Positions 14,501 through 28,436 of a stretch of 64,000 bases of DNA are shown here, in pieces. How positions within the stretch are numbered: position 1 is the stretch's first letter; each line of letters begins with the position of its first letter. Position numbers and translations under genes: made by a program. Source of the stretch: Auanema rhodensis (Eukaryota > Nematoda > Chromadorea > Rhabditida > Rhabditidae); contig OZ059899.1 in the NCBI GenBank assembly GCA_964057225.1, positions 16,562,501 to 16,626,500 of the forward strand. The letters are read 5' to 3'. The notes beneath the pieces are model-generated. The model did not search any database and had not been told where the DNA came from. It worked only from the letters and a program-made list of their open reading frames with translations.

Positions 14501-17157
14501 TACTCTGACACTCTACACAACGTCTATGGCATCTGTATCTGTGTCTCATAAGACTAACATTCGACAATGCTCCTGTTGTCGTAGATAATGACCAGATGTA
14601 GGAGGTTAAAGTTCCAGAAGTTTCGAAAGACGGCTTAAGTGTTCTTGTTTGATTTAGACAGTTAGATCGAAAGTGAGCATCTGTTTCCGATGTGTGATGT
14701 TCTGCTTCGTCATCATGCATTGTATTCGTAGATGATGCAAACAAGCTGATTACAGATTTTGTTCATTCCCCTCCATATTCATCATACACATCCCACCAAC
14801 AAAGTACTATCGGATGAATCTTGCGTACTTATGAAGGACAGATGAAGAAAGAGTTGAAAGTTCAGATGTTATGTACTTCATCGTTCTCATCATCAGCTTC
14901 ATAATTTTGTTGTTTCAATCCTTCTTTGTCATTCTATACCATCCAAATTTCAAAATTCAATTCATTTTATAGCCTTAAGGCATGTAAAGCTGTATGTTTT
15001 CATCTATTTATCAGAAGAAAAACAGAAGCTAAAGTGGAAATACAGAGACCGACTTTGTCAATTCGGAACAAGGAGGAAGAGAGAATGCCAAGCTGTGCTT
15101 GATGATCAATATGAAGATGTCAATGAATGTAGTTGTGGCGAGCTTTCTAATCAAACAATATGAGTATGGCGGTTTAGTGGTATGTCGCATGGACTCTGCT
15201 TTAGCTGGCTGTTGATGCTTAGCTATTTCTAAGCAGCATCCGAAACTTGCATACGGTCAGTGATGTCGAAATTCGAATATAAAAATAATTTTGTTTTCAT
15301 ATAATATGGCCCGAGAAAAGTAGATTGAAGTGAGTTTCTCACTATATTCAAAATATCTGAGGTTTAAACATTCCTTCCAATTTTTTTTGACTTAAAAACC
15401 AAATTGTATTTTTCTATGAACTTGCTGTCATTTTTCAATACAAATTTCACAAAAATGCCAAAATTGGTCATAAAGAATATCCAACTTGAAAAACTTGGTG
15501 AAGTACAAGCATGAGAGAGAATATAATGAAAATAACTGAGTGATATTGCTAGAAAAGACAAACAGAATGTAAGAGACCTTTGGAAGAGAGAGCAGCAGTG
15601 ACCGTACCAAAGTAAAACAGAGACAGTTTAAGCAAAACTGATGTTTTTTGATAATTTGTTATGGATACTGAGCACACGATAACTGGAGCAGCTTATCTGT
15701 ATCTCTGGGGAAACATCGATCTATTCGGCTTTGAAGAATAAGAATACAGACGACTAGTCGTCTTTCTTTTCTTCTGGTAACATATCTCTCCAGTTTTCTT
15801 TTGTTTTTTGCTTTATACTAAAATTCAAACAGTCCTTAACATTGATGAACATATAGAACAACTTTTGAATATATCGTTGAGGCTTTTCTTTTAAAAATTT
15901 ATTTCCATCAATATTAAGCATTGATTGATTTTTTATCAAAAGATTATGGGAAACTAACAACTAAAAGAATTCAAACTTAGGAATTATTCAACTTCATTGG
16001 AAGAATATGCATGATATACCACGCTGCGAAATAACATTTGAAAAAACAAAAGCAGTTGTCCGAGTATGTTCTTGAAGTTTTGCTTATGCAAGTACTTTAG
16101 GTTCAAATGATTGCCGACATCAAAAAAACTTGAGGAAAATCGTATTGTGTTTACCTATTACCACGTATTCATTCTCATTCCAAAATGTGTTGAGATTAAG
16201 ATAAGAAGAGAAAGATGAGAAAGACACAATGCATGTTGTATGTAGCTGAATGTGAAACAGCGACGCCTGTTGAAAGGCGATAAGAAGTATAATGAATGAG
16301 TTCCATCATCAAAGTGGTCACAACTCCTCCTCAATAACATTAAAATTCGTTGAAATATCAAACGTTATCTCATGAAGATAGATTATTGATTATTCTCTCT
16401 CTCTCTCTCTCTTGTTTCATTTATAATTTACTTCAAATCATAGTAGAGTATAGTAGATAATGAATGAATAAGTACTGTTGAGGATATGATTACAATGAGT
16501 GCAAAATCAAGTTCAAAGAATAAGTTCGTTGTATTCAATCAAACTAATTGTATTTTGTTTTTTTTTGTTTTCTTTTCAATTAATGGAATTTCTTTTCAAA
16601 AATCAAATTATTTTGATTTGAATTCAATCAATAGTCGATTAATTAGAAAATCATTAGATATGCCAGAGATTTCATTTTTAAAAATAAAAATGTGAAGAAC
16701 GGTTGATTATATGCTTTTCAACTCTCTTATCTCGTTTATTTTCCTTTTACTTCACTTATATTCTTTCTTTTTTCTTTTATTTAAAGAAGAAAATGAAAAA
16801 TATTGAAATAGCATGATGGTCAGTAATCTAGCTTTTTCTTTTAACCTTCTGCGATATATGAAGAAGTTGTTTTAAGAATGAAAGAACAGAAAAAAAAGGA
16901 AAAACGTAGAAATATTCTGTATAAGCTGTCACTTTTTCAAATGCCATCAAGATGAAGTAGATTTCCTTTCAAATTTTTTTGCTTCCTATTTGTTGAGGAA
17001 CAACAAAGAAAATCTGAAACAATACCAAAGAAAATGACAGCAGTACTTTCGTTTGGTAATGGAAAATCGACCGGAAATCTTTAAACATTTTGTGTTATAA
17101 CATACTAAGATGAAACACAAAATCCATGAAATGTTCTAATCAACACATAGAGAAAGT

Positions 17158-17202
<45 letters not shown>

Positions 17203-17254
17203 AGCGACGGTGAAATAAGCTGAAAATATAAGGAGTTTTATTCATTGAAGTCAG

Positions 17255-17299
<45 letters not shown>

Positions 17300-17615
17300 A
17301 GACAAGGCTTGCTCTTGGATTTAGTTGAAGCATAGCATGATATGAATAGGACACGAGGTGAAAAGACTAAATAAAAATCCAATATGGCAAGTCTGCTGCA
17401 GTCAACGTATACTATACAAAGACCCCAGCTATTTCAAGAAAAAAAAATTTATTTTTCCAGTTTTAAAGTCTTCATACAACACATAAGCAAAAGCCATACA
17501 CATTTTTATGAAAAGAGACATTGAATATGGAATATAAGATGAATACAATTCAAAATACCTGGTCACATATGGAATTGGAACGACGTAGAAAATCTTCAAT
17601 ATCTTTTCGATCCAT
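11541..17615 (-). CDS. Unrecognised helical protein with a 5-kb first intron
   Basis: Minus-strand model of five exons. Exon 1 (17559-17615) encodes MDRKDIEDFLRRSNSICDQ. It is joined in phase 0, across a 5.06-kb intron, to SDDAPVAVRRMSLKEFTGLD (about 12417-12498). A Ser-rich exon (about 12018-12365) follows with SSRRRSLLSNDITDSP and SALQRFQHLVAANNICFTCL, then ITDAVDCLCGSALEVMASSS (about 11714-11833) and a last exon ending SLGHLTSATNQLVHAISSLS, stop at 11541. Donors, acceptors and phases agree, so a real gene is likely. I do not recognise the family. From the LQRFQHLVAA part onward the sequence looks like an amphipathic helical bundle with no Walker, zinc or membrane motif; the first half is low-complexity Ser/Arg. 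Its start codon follows CTTTTTTTTCAG, so the 5' end may be trans-spliced. The 3' end converges on DDX11 with 212 bases between the stops. Confidence 0.6.
13724..13811. repeat. (TC)n-rich microsatellite
   Basis: Interrupted CTCTCT tract with single-base variants, inside the long intron of the helical-protein gene. Confidence 0.9.
17158..17297. repeat. Paired (GA)n and (TC)n tracts forming an inverted repeat
   Basis: An interrupted (GA)n tract (17158-17199) is followed after 60 bases by a pure (TC)n tract (17260-17297). The two arms are reverse complements, so the transcript or a single strand could fold into a stem of more than 30 base pairs with a 60-base loop. Confidence 0.85.
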
Positions 17616-20600
17616 TCTGAAAAAAAAGAAGAAAAAGTTTAATTGACATAACTATGGTACAAAAGAGATATGAGAGATATACACATATGCTCAAATAACA
17701 TCAATGCTGTAACGGAACAAGTTATAAAAATGCTCAAGTTAATAGAAGGAAGTACAGACGATGTGCGTTAATTTCAGCAATTTTCAGACAGATTGCTCGG
17801 CTAACTCTGTGAGAGTATTGTTTATTGCTTTGGTGTCAATGAGATCAAAATACTTTTCATGTTTTCAAATGATTATTAGAGAATGATTGTAAAAGAAATA
17901 ACGGAAGATTGGATGAGGGTACGAGCTAGCGAAACTCAAGATGACATGCAAAAGAGAGAGAGAGAGAGAGCAACATGAGTGTAGAGAGGCTCAAATGAAG
18001 GGACGGCAAGCAGAAGGCTGTTGCGAAGCATAAAAATTGGAAAAACAAGTCGTCATGTGGCCAAATGTGAAACAAAGATGGGAAGATATACTATGCTTTC
18101 TACTCTCTCTATCTCTCTCTCTCTCTCCCTCTTACTATTCTCAAGATGTGAAATCTGAAACATATTGGATGATAGTCAGTCCACAATGATCATTCTCTCT
18201 ATAAGGCTTCCATAATCTGATATCAGTTGTTGAAGCCACGTACAAACGTTGGCAAAGACAATGGGTGGGAGCATGAGCTAAGAGGACAACGAAGTATATA
18301 GAAATATGGATAAAGACAAAAGATATTCATCGTTGTCTTTATGGAATTAGGAGGTAAGGGAGAAAGAGAGAGAGAGAGAGAGCAAAAGAGAGAGACAGAG
18401 AAGGAAACATAATGCGGAAGTCTATTTGGATCACGTTTGAAAACGGCTTCACGATGATATTTTCCAAAAAGTGAGTGCTAGTTCGAACAAAAAAAAAACT
18501 TCTTTATGGACAAATGAACGCAACTTATTAAGAAAATGTATAAGACATATATAGAGAACATAACATCTAGTGAATATGGACAGGCTTATGAATAAGCAAT
18601 AATGTCAAATGATGATTCCACATTGGCTTTTCCATCTTATTTCACTGGCTCTACTGTGATAGTCAACGTGCTCTGAATGAGAGACGCTCATCCGTTCAAT
18701 CTATTCTATACTTTAAACTCATCATATATTCAGAGCGCTTATCATTATCGACAAAGTCAGAGTTATTGCCAACAGAGTGGGAGCAGATGAGACGAGATGA
18801 TGTTGCTACTGCTACTTCTACTGCCAGTGATACTGCTACTGCTTCCACTACTACATCAAACAGAATGCTGTCAACAGATGTCAATGAGTTTAATCATGCC
18901 AATTCGGAGTGAATGAAGCATGGGTGGAAGAGGGAGGGAACGTCCTGATGGCAGAGCAAGATGAACTAGACGACAGTGATAGTGCTTTCCGACAAAGAGA
19001 TCACAAGAAGGCGTCGTGTCGGCGTGGTCCACGTCAAAGTTGTGGCCGTCTGATACGTCATCGGAACGGCTTAGTTTACAACAGCCGTCTAGGTTCCCCG
19101 GCCATATGATCAGCATTAAAAATCTGTTAAGTGGATAAAGTAGTTGCCACGAGTAAAATTGACACAAATGATTTTCAAAAAATAGCTGATCGCTTGTGCA
19201 AAACTCTGGCAATTCACTACTTTCTTTCACCGATTTTTCACTTTTTATTTCTTATTCGAACCGAAAAATGAAGTATTTCTGACTTGATAACCTGATACGT
19301 TGGAGAAAAAATTGCAAAAAACAAAAAAACAAGTAGCGATGTTCTTAGAAGTTCTGCCTACACCTCATGAGAATGAAATTAGTAGATCAAAAGAAAAAGA
19401 AAAAGAGAATTACTAGGAAGTAAAGAATCAAGAGCTAGGAGTAGTGTACTTTCATACAATTCTGAAACAATCGTTCCTGAATAGCTACCGAATTAAGATT
19501 TTTTTCAAAGTTTCAGAAGAAGTAGAGGAACGAAAGTCACGCACACACGTACACATACTTGACGACGGAAATGAGATGACATTAGATGCTGATGATGGGC
19601 ATCTGGAGAAAATATAGTGCAATTGTCTTGCGAAGTCGTCAATGTAGACAAGTAGTAAGGCAGCGAATAAGGCAGCGAAAATGAAAAACAGCAAAACGGA
19701 AAATGGAAACGAAGCTGATGGATGAAAGAGTGAAGAGCAGAGAACGGGAAGGAGGAAAAGCTGTAATCACTTTCTTAATGCAAAACTTGAAAGTTTGATG
19801 ATCGAAGCTGTCGATTGGGCGTCGATGATGCGAGGAGTATTGGGACAATGGGGGGTGTGTTGGTTGGGCTGGTGGGTGGAGAGAGCAAGCCATGCTGCTG
19901 GTGAAAAACATGGCGTCGAAACTCGGATAACATAGCTATGCCTGAATTTCAACCGAGATTAGATGGTGTCAATGAAGTGGACTATGCGATGAGGCAAGTA
20001 CGAGACGCTAATATCTTTCAGAACATATAAGCAGACGATGTGAGCCGACAGCTCCGAGACTCTTTTGGTTGGGAACAGCCATACTCCAAAGCCAGCACTA
20101 GCAGATGAACAATAGTCATAAGTTCTTGACAACGTCACATTTGGTATTGGGCATTGGAGAAGCATGCAACAAACCATGCTGTCTGGTTTGCAGAGCACAG
20201 AGATAAATAACTTTAGAATAACGAATCGAGAGAGGCGGGATTTCATGCTGCTAGGAAGGGGTGGAGCAAAATGGACGCCAGGCCAGCACAATCGTTGGTT
20301 TTGGTTTGCTTCAATTGCTTTAAGTTTAGAAGATGATGAGATCAATTGAAATTAGGAGCATTAAAAATAATGAAAAGCTAGAGCAATCGGATAATTCTGA
20401 GCCTGAGCTTCAGGGCACGAATAGCAGGGCCTCAGAAAATACAACAGTGATATGTCTCGAACAACGAATCTTGAGGAGAGAGTTCCAAAAAAAAAAAGTA
20501 ACGATCCAACGAGTTTGAGATGTGTATGTGGATGAGCCGACATATCCGGAAAGCTCGTCGAGGCAAAAAATTGATGGAAAGTACAAGGATTTGGAAGTAT

Positions 20601-21556
20601 ACCAGAATACACTGTAGCCGATGAAGCAGAAAGAGAAGTAATACAAGATGATTGGCAACAAGGTGATCCAATCGAAAATCAGATGAAAAAGAAGGAGATA
20701 TAAATAAGTTACGTCATGAGTACTTCTGAATTCACTTCCTACATTACATCTTGCAGCCTTATTCTTAGAATAGAATCTTATAAATCTGTGGATGGCGCCG
20801 CACAGCATCCGTAAGTACATGGATGAGACTTTCAGTAAAATTTTCGGCAAATAAAGATGTGAATAGTATTTTAGAGTAAGTTATACAGAAAAGAAGTAAA
20901 GGGAGAATAAGAGATAGAAAAGAATGAGAGAGAAGAGCTGAAAGAATATGTTTTACCAAAAACTTTTTCTGAATGATCTAAGATAAGCGAATGAGTACTA
21001 GAACGACGAAAGCAACAGACGATAACGATAATGACAACGACGACAACGAGAATATGAAGGATGAGGAGAATAACGTTCGAATAGAGATGAAACATTGCTG
21101 TCAAATACATAAATAGAAAAGAAGAAGTTGATGCAAAGTTCAAAAAACAGGAATATTATAGGAGTTGAAAGATCCTCATATGAATGCTGAAAAATGAATT
21201 TGAACCTAATTAGGTGATTTCTAATGAGATGAACAGATTGCAAGAAACAGATTTTAAGAACAAAATTTGACTAATTTGTCATATGAAATCAAGTAATCCG
21301 CTTTTTGCTTTTCTACTCTGCTCAGAAAAAATTTTCTTTAAACGAACGAAATAAGCTTAAAAAAGCATTAAAAAGCAAGTAAAAAGTAGAAAATATGTGA
21401 GATAAAGAAGGAAAAAAACAATAAAAATGACTAGAAACACAAGAAAAAGAGGAACTGGAGTAATAGAAAAAGAATCAAAACGACATAAATACGATACAAT
21501 TCTTGAAGATGTTCTTTGAGGCCACCCATGTTCCTTCCGTTTTCGAAGAAAGACAT

Positions 21557-21627
<71 letters not shown>

Positions 21628-21640
21628 AAGGGAGAGAATG
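21557..21640. repeat. (GA)n microsatellite
   Basis: Nearly pure GAGA with occasional AAAG interruptions, in the gene-poor region. Confidence 0.9.
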
Positions 21641-22623
21641 ACAAAAACAATTGACAGAATCGTCAATTGAAGAAAATCTTAGAAGTTCTCAGAAGCAAAT
21701 ACTAGCTTCAATGACAAAGTTGAGTAAGCATTTCTTTAAGAAAATGAGAAAAATTAAACTACAGACTACAGACTTATAGGTCAAAAAAGATTTACTTATC
21801 AATACAATTTCTCTTATAAATAACTTTTTTTAAATCTTTTTCTCTATAAAACAAAAAAAAATATTTTTATTTGAATATTACTTTATTTGAAAATACCATA
21901 ATCACAATTGAAATCAGACATTTGTCTGGAAAATCATTGGAAAACAGGTTATAATGCACATTGTAACCTATAATCAAATATTATACTTAAGTGTCTCCTT
22001 GAGCATTATCTGTGCCAATTTCTGGAGTTTTGAGATAATGCTAGAAAGAGAGAAAGAGAGAAAGATGAAAAGAGAGAAAGAGATTGAGAAAGGAAGAGGT
22101 GAGCACCAAAATCTCTTTGAGTTGGCCATTTTCTTCAAAAATATTTTTAGTAAAATATTGATAATTATCAGAGAAAAAGGATAAACAGTGCAGGATTGGG
22201 CAATAGATTTGATATAAATCAAACATCAATATTTCAAATATATTTATAAAGAAAAGATTAAGATAATCTAATATATAAATTGTATAATTATAAATAATTT
22301 CCATGAATTCATTAATGAAAAAATTAGAAATATTGTTGTTGTTCTCAATAGAATTTTAATTATAAAATATTTTAAAATATCAAAAAACGAATATAAAAAT
22401 AATTTGTTTTGTTAAGTTGAGTTAAAGATCTTAAAAAGATAAAATATACTTGATAAGCATAAAAGGTAAGTTGTACATCTTAAAACCTTTTCCAACTTCT
22501 TTCATTTAGAACATAAAATGAAATTTAAAGCAACTGAGATATGGATAAATAATCTGACGACGACAAATGTCTATAGTACATATGATTTTACTATTACTTC
22601 TACTTCTAATACTGCTGCTATAC

Positions 22624-22624
<1 letters not shown>

Positions 22625-22666
<42 letters not shown>

Positions 22667-22667
22667 T
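22625..22667. repeat. (ACG)n trinucleotide microsatellite
   Basis: Fourteen uninterrupted copies of a three-base CpG-containing unit, in an otherwise AT-rich region. One frame reads as poly-threonine, but no gene could be built around it. Confidence 0.9.
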
Positions 22668-24368
22668 ACTGCAGTTGATGATGTTGCTACTTCAACTACG
22701 AACTCATTTCTCTTCGGAAAAACAGAAGAACGTTCAAAAGTACAAACAGCTATTTGTTGTTTCTTGTTTTGATTTTGTTTCGATTCTGAATCGTCGTTTC
22801 CTCATATGTATTCACTAATACATACACGTATGTATATAGAAGTAATCTCTCAATCTTTCATCTAAAAATAGACAATCAGGATTTATGTCTGGTCAAGCAT
22901 ATAAGTTGTTCTTGAATGTCAAAGCCTTCAAAATAAAACTATGTTAATGAAAGAACAGTGAATGAAGGAGCAAAAAGCAACAACAAAAACTGGATTCAGC
23001 ACGTGCGTGAACTTATGTGTAGAAGTAACTCATGTATGTGCTTTATCTCATTCTCATTCTCACCCACCCACATACTCATACAGAAAAGAGATATGTATGG
23101 GTCATAGTAACAACTGAAAATCTGTTTAAAAAAGAAAATTATCTTCGTTTGCCATGTGAGAAGTTCGACGACGGAGTTTCATTTCGTCCACATCTGTCTT
23201 ATATTTCCTATTTCTAAATATAACTTAAAGCATTAATATGTAGAATAAGAATTAGAATTTGAAAAGATAAAAAAAAATATTAAATAATCGAATATTTTGA
23301 ATAAAATTTTTGAAATAACAAATGATATTCAAAAATCTTATATATCTATAGATATTTGTAAGAAAAATTCATTTAAAAAGTATAGAAAATTAACTTTGAA
23401 TAAATATTCTGTTTGTCAGCTGATAAATCATTATTATGAATTTGAAAAAAAAAGAAAGTAAACAATTAATTGAAGGAAGTAAAGATGAAAACCGGAAGTT
23501 GCAACTGTATGAGATGAAGCATATTACTTGAATTGACACAGAAAAGCAATCACAACAGCTAAACAGAAAGCAATCCAAAAAGTATTTGAACTTTTCCTAA
23601 TAGTTAAAGGAATTTCACGTATTGTTTTCTAAAATTAGCATATTGATAGATAACAAACGAACCAACAAACTAACGTGGAAGCTCAACACACAATACTCAC
23701 GTCTAGACTCCACACGTAAAACGTGAGATTTACGTGTAAATCATTTGAAATTTATTCAAATTTTTCTTTTTTTTTTCATTTTATTGGTTGTCGTCGTCTT
23801 GAGAACGGTTGTCTACATCATTGAAATATGTATTGAAGAGTAAAAAAAGTCCATTTAGACTTATTTCATTTATTTTCTTTAAGAGATTTCAAAAGATTTT
23901 CAAGAATTTTATTGCATACATATATCTCTTGTGATGTATTTTAAGGATTATCATTACGATCGCATGCTGTTTACAACTCAAGATTATGAGTTCAGTTGAT
24001 TTATGTGTGTGTAGCCTTTATTAAAGGCTTTCATGTAATTCATTTGGATTTATGATGAATATGTATTCACATTGTTGCAGCTTCTGCTGATGCTGCTACT
24101 GATGCTGCCGGTGTTGCTGACACTCTTACCCATCTACTGCCACACAATGTCTTCATACCAGCTGTATAAAATAAGATAAAAATGGATAAACAAGCCGAAA
24201 AAGACATAATAGTTATGTCATTTTTCTCATTTTTCAGCTAGTATACAAATAAGAATTGATCAAATATAGTTATTGAAGATTTGAGTATGGTATTACATCA
24301 ATAAATCAAGTCATACCATATGTTGTAACAAGAGTTATTGGAGAAAAACTTTTTTTTTTTACTTTTTT

Positions 24369-24373
24369 TTCTC

Positions 24374-24410
<37 letters not shown>
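24369..24410. repeat. (TC)n microsatellite
   Basis: CTCTCT tract broken once by GTC, preceded by two poly-T runs. Confidence 0.88.
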
Positions 24411-24412
<2 letters not shown>

Positions 24413-25285
24413 ACTGTATTTACTTCATATTTCTTGAAATGTTGAAAGTTAAATGTGACGTTGAAGATGATGAAATAAAACGTTCAAATCATAATCTCTA
24501 ATCATTTGATGCTTTTGATTAAGATGCCACAGACTTTCAAACAAACATCACATATCAGATTTCATAATTCATATTACCATTTGCAACAAATCCATATTGA
24601 AAATTCTATTTTCACTGATAAAGTACCATTATATAGTATTTTCTTAAATGTTTTAATCAATATTTGCAAGAAATGAATGAACTAAACAGCTGAAACAGTG
24701 TCCATATTTGATAAAAAAAGATTTGATGTTAGTTGTTGGAAATAAACCAATGCTTAGATTCCGGTAACACATCTAACCTACGACTCATGGCTGATGCTTT
24801 TGCTCATTCTTTTATTGCAAAATTAGAGAGAAATTTAAAAAGTAGAAGCAATTGACCAATGAGTTAAATTACATTGAAATAGACGAAAAAAGTCGTTCAC
24901 CCATTTGAAATCGCGAATGAAAGCTTGTGGAGTTGAAATAATACTCGAGCGCATGATGAGATGACATTGAAGCCAACTAATAAAAGTTGCTACATCAATT
25001 GACAAATTACCTTATGCAGCGTGAGTTTATTTCTTTTTTTCCTCATCAAAATGTTAAAATTGAAGACAATTAGGAAAAACGGAAGCAAAATTAGATGTAA
25101 GACTAATGTTAACATGGAAAAGTTTAAGAGATAAAATGGAAAAATGAGAGGAGGAGTAGGGGTGACAACTGAAAAATAGTGGAAAAGGGAGGATAAAGAT
25201 GAAAAAGCTGACGTAAAGATTTCAGATGAATTAGATAGACTATTAAGAGTAATTTAAACTTATTAATACGACGAATTGAAGCGAG

Positions 25286-25290
<5 letters not shown>

Positions 25291-25354
<64 letters not shown>

Positions 25355-25363
25355 AAGCGAGGG
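25291..25363. repeat. (GA)n microsatellite
   Basis: Long GAGA tract with a few GCGA and AAAG interruptions at its right end. Confidence 0.9.
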
Positions 25364-25988
25364 AGACAACTCCACAAAAGTTTCAACTCCATATGGCGCT
25401 TTACTGTAACAACACACAGATGTAAATCTGTTTTTCTCCCAAAATATATTTTCAAATGTGCAACAACTTTTCTTGGAATTTTTTAATAAAAACCTACGCA
25501 ATTCACCAACTTTAAATGTTTTTTAAACTTCTGATGCGATTGACCAAAAGCAAAGTAATTAGAATTATCAGTATTATGACAACAACGATCATATCAAGAG
25601 CAGAATAAAAGCAACAAACCAGTAAACCAACCTAGAAGCTTATGGATAGATAGATAGAAAAACAGGCAATGGAGAGCCATTCTTCAATCAACAAGCCGGC
25701 TTACCAGTCAGAGTCGACAACAGAACAGCCAAAAGCTCATACAAATGCTCATGCACAGATATACATACAACGTCTGCCATAAATGGTTCTCATTTTGTTT
25801 GTTCTAGCTCAACGCAATAAGCATTAAGCTTCATTCAGTGTGCCGTCTCATTTACCTCAGAATACCCTGCGGCTATTCTGTCCAGTTAAGTGGGAGTTGA
25901 GACGAAATCAAGCTCCTCTCCACCGAGCGACTCAGAATCATTTTCAAATTGGATTTGGGTTACCTCCTACGTATGCATACACAGGAAA

Positions 25989-25994
25989 AGAGAG

Positions 25995-26057
<63 letters not shown>
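25989..26057. repeat. (GA)n microsatellite
   Basis: Nearly perfect GAGA tract, about 0.6 kb after the previous one and in the same orientation. Confidence 0.9.
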
Positions 26058-26059
<2 letters not shown>

Positions 26060-28399
26060 AGATTATGAAACAGATTGAAAAGCATTATCATCCATATTCT
26101 ATACCTAAAGTAATAAAATGAAAACTTTAAGATTTAGATGAAGTAAGATACATATAATGAAGAAAATTGATTTGAATTACTTCACTAAGTCAAAAAACAC
26201 AAAACAAATTTTATAAACATTTCAGTCAACTTATTTTCTCTTCTTCTTTTAAAAAATCAAAGCCTCTCATACTCTATTACTCTATAACCTAAATAAATAA
26301 TTCGTTTATATGCATTATGGAGAAGAAAAGAAACAAAAAAAACAAAATTGATGAATTGAAAATATTTTTCGTACAAAAAACAATCGTTTTGCTAACTGCT
26401 AACGGCTAAAAATGGGAAATTAACTACGTTTTATACGTTCCCTTTTGCATGTGATGACGTAAATTATAATTAGATTCAAGTAAAGGTATACGATGTGTGT
26501 AACAGTCTAACAAGCAAATGAATACCTACTAGCTTTCAAATTGAGAAATATAAATATTAAAACTCAGTTATACGAGCTCAATGTTCCCAGATGATCGGAT
26601 GTCTCCACTACCGGCAGACTAGCACAATTCGAGGCACAAAGAAAAGCACGGCGTGTATTTCCTCCGTTTTTGAAATTTGAATGAAGACCAAAATTTGCTA
26701 CTTGTATTCCTATATTACTGCTTCTGTGCTTCACAATGAGCTTCTATTTGTTGTTTCTTATGTTATTCTTGATAACATTGTCATTATAGTTTGCTTCTCA
26801 TGTTTTTCTAATTCATTCTCTCATGTTTCATGTCATTCACTGTTTTCCAGTCTTGTTGTTTGAAGCATACTCACCCCTTCCTCCTCCGATCCCTTCGTCA
26901 CTTACAACAGCTACCATAGAACAATATAATTAGTCTATTTGATTATTACTTTCAAAGTTGTTCAAAATCCTTTTTTCAGTCATTTTCGGATTTGATTGTC
27001 CTCGAAAACATACGACCAAACCCAAAAGAGGCGTATAATAGTGAATTGAGAGTAGGCAGTCCACGTCAGCAGTAATTTTGTTCTGTACAAGAGATGTAGA
27101 AATAATAGATGAGAGAGAAATAGATGGAGAAAGAACAAGAGAATTATACAATAAAATGAATAAGAGGGAGTAAGAGAGGGAAAGAGGGGAAGGGGTAGAG
27201 AGAAAACAACAGAAAAATTATTATTTCATGATCATTTTCTAAATATTCACTGAAGTCTAACACCTTCCACTTTCTCTGTTCATGCATTACACCTCTTTCA
27301 GCGCTTTTTGAGGACTCATCTGTTGTCGTTCTCTGCTACGATAAACATTTTAATCCAAAGCAGCATCAGAAGCAAAAAAAACAAAAAGACAGATAATGAG
27401 AGATGAATACAAACATAAAAACTCGTTTTTAATACATCTTAACTCCTGATCTTGTTTTCGACCTCAGACGAAGTATGAGCTGAAAAGACGTCGCGACGTC
27501 CAGCGCCACTTTCCCACGAAATTTGGTTTAGCAGAGCAGTGAGTAGTGTAAGAGGACTAACTCAATGCTCATCTGGCAGACGGCAATCGTTCAATATGCG
27601 TGATGCTGCGTCTCACAGCTACTGCCTACTCTTGCTGTGCCACAGCAGATTGTGGTCGTCTCCTCAGACGTGTTCTCTCTTTTTCCCTCTCTCTCGCCTA
27701 CATCATATCTCATTTATGGATCTTCAGCTTTTTCTGTTTTCCGTTTACGAGACGTAAAAACCGTGCCTCAGTTATCTAAAATTTAGTTTCTATTTGCTTT
27801 CTTGGCTATTTGTCTTCAAGTCCTCAGGTCTCAACGAGGTCGCCGTTGAATTCTTCTCCAGTCAATTGGTTACGCTCTGTATTGAATTCTCGAACTCATA
27901 TATGGTACTTTTCAATTTTCCCGTTTTAAATATGTATATATATTTCTTTCGTCCAGATCTCTGCCGACGTTCTCATCCTCATACTTCTCCTTGTCTTCCA
28001 CATTTGGTGTATCGTCTATTCTTAAAACGACGAGTCGATCCCATACACAATGTGTTCTTAAGTATGGAAGATTATATGAATGTTGCCTTCGTTATCAATG
28101 ATATATTCAATAAATGTTTCTAAATCCCCTAGAGAATGTTTTACTATAGAGATCCTATAGAAAGCATAGCTAAACACATTTTCAGAATATATTCAAGAAA
28201 CGCATGATTTGGTTTGACGGAAAGCAAATAATAAAAGCGGTACACTATCTCATCGGATAAAACTTCGGATAATCATGTAAGTATTAATGTGTAGAGGTTC
28301 AGTTCAATACGTCGTGTATCTAAAAATATAAATTACCAACAACCTGTAATCTCACCCCTTGCTAAATAATGAGAAAAAAACTATTGATTAACTTTAAAC

Positions 28400-28436
<37 letters not shown>
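28400..28436. repeat. (TTA)n trinucleotide microsatellite
   Basis: Twelve uninterrupted TTA/ATT units. Confidence 0.9.

Larger units (their letters stand above)
12499..17558 (-). other. Long first intron of the helical-protein gene
   Basis: About 5.06 kb between exon 1 and exon 2, against roughly 40-60 bases for most introns here. It holds a (TC)n tract at 13724-13811, a short TATA tract near 14203-14224, a (TC)n tract near 16394-16412, and paired (GA)n and (TC)n tracts at 17158-17199 and 17260-17297. Segment 12590-13080 is strongly AT-rich. Short open frames were inspected and none had a recognisable domain or splice partners. Intronic regulatory elements or a small nested gene cannot be excluded. 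Confidence 0.5.

Noticed and set aside
18871-19230. 119-residue minus-strand frame
   Set aside because: No recognisable domain, irregular composition, and no donor or acceptor pair linking it to another exon.
21357-21666. Frames of Ser-Leu repeats (SLSLSL), also near 25243, 17105 and 43009
   Set aside because: Translations of (TC)n/(GA)n microsatellites; no splice partners or domains.
22625-22667. Poly-threonine frame from the (ACG)n tract
   Set aside because: Microsatellite; no surrounding exon structure.
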